Shown piece by piece: positions 29,024 to 31,105 of a stretch of DNA of 31,105 nt; position 1 is the first letter of the stretch; every line of letters starts with the position of its first letter. The notes under the pieces are model-generated. The model ran no database searches and was not told where the DNA came from. It saw only the letters and a list, made by a program, of their open reading frames with translations. The DNA is from JAHHTP01 sp964587555. GTDB lineage: Bacteria; Bacillota; Clostridia; Oscillospirales; Ruminococcaceae. The translations under genes and the position numbers were made by a program. The stretch is from positions 1 to 31,105 of the forward strand of contig CAZPLR010000021.1 in NCBI GenBank assembly GCA_964587555.1. The letters run 5' to 3'.

Positions 29024-30247
29024 TCATAGCATGGCAGCAAGTCTGCAAAGCTCAACCAGCTGCATTGTGACCTTGTCCATCTCGTCTGTGTCGGCGTATT
29101 CGAACCGTCCATGGAAGTTCTGCCCGCCGGTGCCGATATTTGGGCAAGGCAAGCCCATGAACGAAAGCCTTGCGCCGTCGGTGCCGCCGCGAATGGCAAC
29201 CTCGACCGGATTTAACCCAACCGCTTTGGCGGAGGTATGCAGCATATCGATCAGGTACATATGCGGCAGAATCTGCTCCTTCATATTGCGGTAGGAGTCG
29301 GCAATCTGTAAAACGACGGTGTTTTCACCGTATTTTTCGTTGAGGAAAGCGGCAGCGCGCACAGCAGCCTGCTTTTTCTGCTCGAATTTTTCAGCGTCGT
29401 GATCGCGGATGATGTAGAAAAGCTCCGCTTTCTCCACCTCTCCCTGCATTCCGCAGAGGTGGAAAAAACCGTCGTAGCCCTCGGTGTACTGCGGCTTCTG
29501 CGCGGCGGGCAGAAGCGCTTCAAACTCCATGGCGACAAGCGAAGCGTTAATCATGTGATCCTTTGCGCTGCCCGGATGGATGCTGACGCCGTTAACCGTT
29601 ACCTGCATCGAGGCGGCGTTGAAGTTCTCATATTCGATCTCGCCTGCGCCGCCGCCGTCAACCGTATAAGCAAAATCCGCGCCAAACCGCCGGACGTCGA
29701 ATAGGTCCGCGCCGCGTCCGATTTCTTCGTCCGGCGTGAACCCAATGCGGATTTTTCCATGCGGGATCTCCGGATGGGAAAGCAGGTAGTCTGCTGCTGC
29801 GGCGATCTCGGCGACGCCGGCTTTATCGTCCGCGCCAAGGAGGGTCGTACCGTCGGTGACGATCAGTTTATGCCCAATTTTACCCGATAGCGACGGGTAA
29901 TCCGCCGCTTTCATGACGATGTTTTTTTCAGCGTTTAATAGGATATCCCCGCCCTCATAGGTCAGGACGCGCGGCTTGACGTTCTTTCCTGGTGCGTCCG
30001 GCGAGGTGTCCATATGGGCGATCAGCCCTAGGGTCTTGCAGCCGGGCTTTGTTTCCGGAACGGTGGCGAACAGATAGCCGTTTTCATCGACGGCAGCATC
30101 CGAAAGCCCCGCAGCCCTTAGCTCCTTCGCCAAAGCGTCTGCAAATACGCGCTGCCCTTCGGTGGACGGGCAGGCATTGCTTTCCTCGTTCGAGGTGGTG
30201 GAAAACGAAACATAATGCAAAAATTTGTTGACAGTATTGGACAGCAT
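29024..30247 (-). CDS. pepT: Peptidase T (tripeptide aminopeptidase)
   Basis: A 407-residue cytosolic M20B dizinc peptidase that removes N-terminal residues from tripeptides. Metal ligands and catalytic motifs are in place: GLIAHMDTSPDAPG (first His/Asp), LLGADDKAGVAEI (bridging Asp), GFTPDEEIGRGAD (catalytic Glu pair), AYTVDGGGAGEIEYENFNAA and the lid-domain HPGSAKDHMINA. RGGTDGARLSFMGLPCPNIG and a C-terminal NFHGRFEY (last His) complete the set. I choose ATG 30247 (MLSNTVNKFLHYVSFSTTS) with AAAGGGAAA upstream. The open frame to 30301 is not needed, since the family begins at this point. It ends at the terminator at 28962-29004. No nearby peptide transporter is visible. Confidence 0.95.
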   Translation of the reverse strand: MLSNTVNKFLHYVSFSTTSNEESNACPSTEGQRVFADALAKELRAAGLSDAAVDENGYLFATVPETKPGCKTLGLIAHMDTSPDAPGKNVKPRVLTYEGGDILLNAEKNIVMKAADYPSLSGKIGHKLIVTDGTTLLGADDKAGVAEIAAAADYLLSHPEIPHGKIRIGFTPDEEIGRGADLFDVRRFGADFAYTVDGGGAGEIEYENFNAASMQVTVNGVSIHPGSAKDHMINASLVAMEFEALLPAAQKPQYTEGYDGFFHLCGMQGEVEKAELFYIIRDHDAEKFEQKKQAAVRAAAFLNEKYGENTVVLQIADSYRNMKEQILPHMYLIDMLHTSAKAVGLNPVEVAIRGGTDGARLSFMGLPCPNIGTGGQNFHGRFEYADTDEMDKVTMQLVELCRLAAML

Positions 30248-30458
30248 ATCGATTTCCCTTTCTACGTTTTCTATAGCGGCAGGATCCCCGCAAAAAAACA
30301 AATTCCTTGCGGGAAGGGCACTGCAGGATCCCGTTTAGCCATTCCGCCATTTTTGCCGCCTTCCGTGAGCAGTTGAACGGGAGCCGCAGGAGCGGCTGAT
30401 TTCAGAATAAGACCGGCAAAAGCGCCGCATTGCGCCAAAATGGGGACACGACCGCGTA

Positions 30459-31105
30459 TTATTGGAGTTTGCCGGTGCCATTGCAGTAGATACACTTGCC
30501 ATCGTGATTACGGCACTTCCAGCAGTTACGATTTTCTTTGTCGGCTGCGCTGCTCCAAAGAAACCCGTCGCCGCCGCAGACCTGACAGTCTCCCGAGCCT
30601 CTACATATGTTGCAATCAGGATGGTTATAATCGGGTGCTTCTGGTACATCTGTTCCTGTGTCACCGGATCCGTCAACGGAGTTCCCGCTAAAATCTGCGG
30701 GTGGATTTTCAAGCTGTTTCCCCGGATCAATGATGGTAAAGCCACTGCCAAAATACAGCGTCAAACCAATACGCCCTTGACTGTAGTAATAAGACACTTG
30801 CAATTGAACATTACTTACGTCACCCCAGATACATTCATACTGACCGACAGAAGCATCTCCTGTATAATCATAGTAATAATACTCAAAAAGTGAACCGACT
30901 GAAGTAGTATCAGTTTCCTCAGTGTGGTTTAAACTCAGCTGATACTCCGGTTCAAGCATCAGCTCCAGCACATCATCAATTATGCTTTTCCCCTCGTCCA
31001 GATCAAAGCTATAGCTGACAAGGTCAGAATACTCCTCGCCTTTGCCGCACTGCAGGAATGTTCCGAGATCGGGCAGCACTGCGCTGTTCGGATCGATACT
31101 CTGTA
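30459..31105 (-). CDS. Protein with a C-terminal cysteine-rich, DnaJ-like zinc-binding tail (partial)
   Basis: The frame is open to the right edge (upstream residues read QSIDPNSA before VLPDLGTF), so the N-terminus is missing. The visible 215 residues have an acidic, aromatic-rich region with predicted beta strands (LFEYYYYDYTGDASVGQYE, VQLQVSYYYSQGRIGLTLYF). A Pro/Gly/Asp linker follows, then a tail of four CxxC pairs: CNICRGSGDC, CQVCGGDG, CWKC and CIYCNGTGKLQ. The CxxCxGxG spacing matches the zinc-binding domain of DnaJ, so the tail should hold two zinc ions. There is no J domain in the visible part. Base composition is somewhat more AT-rich than the neighbouring genes. Protein-binding or redox roles are possible. 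I do not recognise the N-terminal region. Confidence 0.75.
   Translation of the reverse strand, partial: QSIDPNSAVLPDLGTFLQCGKGEEYSDLVSYSFDLDEGKSIIDDVLELMLEPEYQLSLNHTEETDTTSVGSLFEYYYYDYTGDASVGQYECIWGDVSNVQLQVSYYYSQGRIGLTLYFGSGFTIIDPGKQLENPPADFSGNSVDGSGDTGTDVPEAPDYNHPDCNICRGSGDCQVCGGDGFLWSSAADKENRNCWKCRNHDGKCIYCNGTGKLQ

Noticed and set aside
30382..30397. AGCCGC-AGGA-GCGGCT hairpin between pepT and the zinc-tail gene
   Set aside because: Only 6 bp and no T tract on either strand, so not supported as a terminator.

Overview
The window looks like a chromosomal segment of a moderately GC-rich Gram-positive anaerobe of the class Clostridia. An Oscillospiraceae/Ruminococcaceae-type gut bacterium is my best guess. 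This rests on the consensus sigma-A promoters, strong GGAGG-type ribosome binding sites, GTP-type PEP carboxykinase, rpsO-pnp gene order, a P-II-like/DUF1538 pair and FtsX-type ABC systems with TetR control. No taxonomic search was possible. I saw no prophage, integron, CRISPR array or complete insertion sequence.

Layout. 1-2786: the end of an acidic repeat protein, a small DUF6512-like membrane protein, a convergent free methionine-(R)-sulfoxide reductase, and a yfcE-yaaA pair. 2911-4918: a two-gene operon of a cytoplasmic GH18-type hydrolase and a Gfo/Idh/MocA oxidoreductase, closed by a terminator. 4977-8464 (minus): pckG under a consensus promoter, a previously uncalled 39-codon ORF with a strong RBS, a terminator-like hairpin, then a methyltransferase-acetyltransferase pair. 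8572-10082 (minus): an acyltransferase-3 membrane protein preceded by a heavily deleted, frameshifted MFS transporter gene. 10090-12906 (minus): the rpsO-pnp operon with an internal terminator and a long hairpin in the pnp leader.

13020-13190 holds a promoter, a long imperfect hairpin and a perfect terminator but no plausible gene: a candidate small RNA. 13199-17509 (minus) is a TetR-controlled heterodimeric exporter-fold ABC transporter. 17625-21298 (minus) is a second ABC system (LolD/MacB-type ATPase and FtsX permease) followed by a flavodoxin. Both ABC operons carry the same palindromic box, TTAG-N6-CTAA, once in front of the first and twice in front of the second. A common repressor, possibly a metal-responsive DtxR-type one, is a reasonable inference.

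21431-23758: a divergent operon encoding an internally duplicated DUF1538 membrane protein and a tandem P-II-like protein. It looks like a transporter with its own P-II regulator and is one of the best candidates for undescribed biology here. 24171-24261 is tRNA-Ser(CGA) on the minus strand. 24342-24698 (minus) is an orphan basic protein with its own promoter. 24881-28948 is a third ABC system whose 1115-residue permease carries a coiled coil of about 310 residues. 29024-30247 (minus) is pepT. The right edge cuts a minus-strand protein with a cysteine-rich, DnaJ-like zinc-binding tail.
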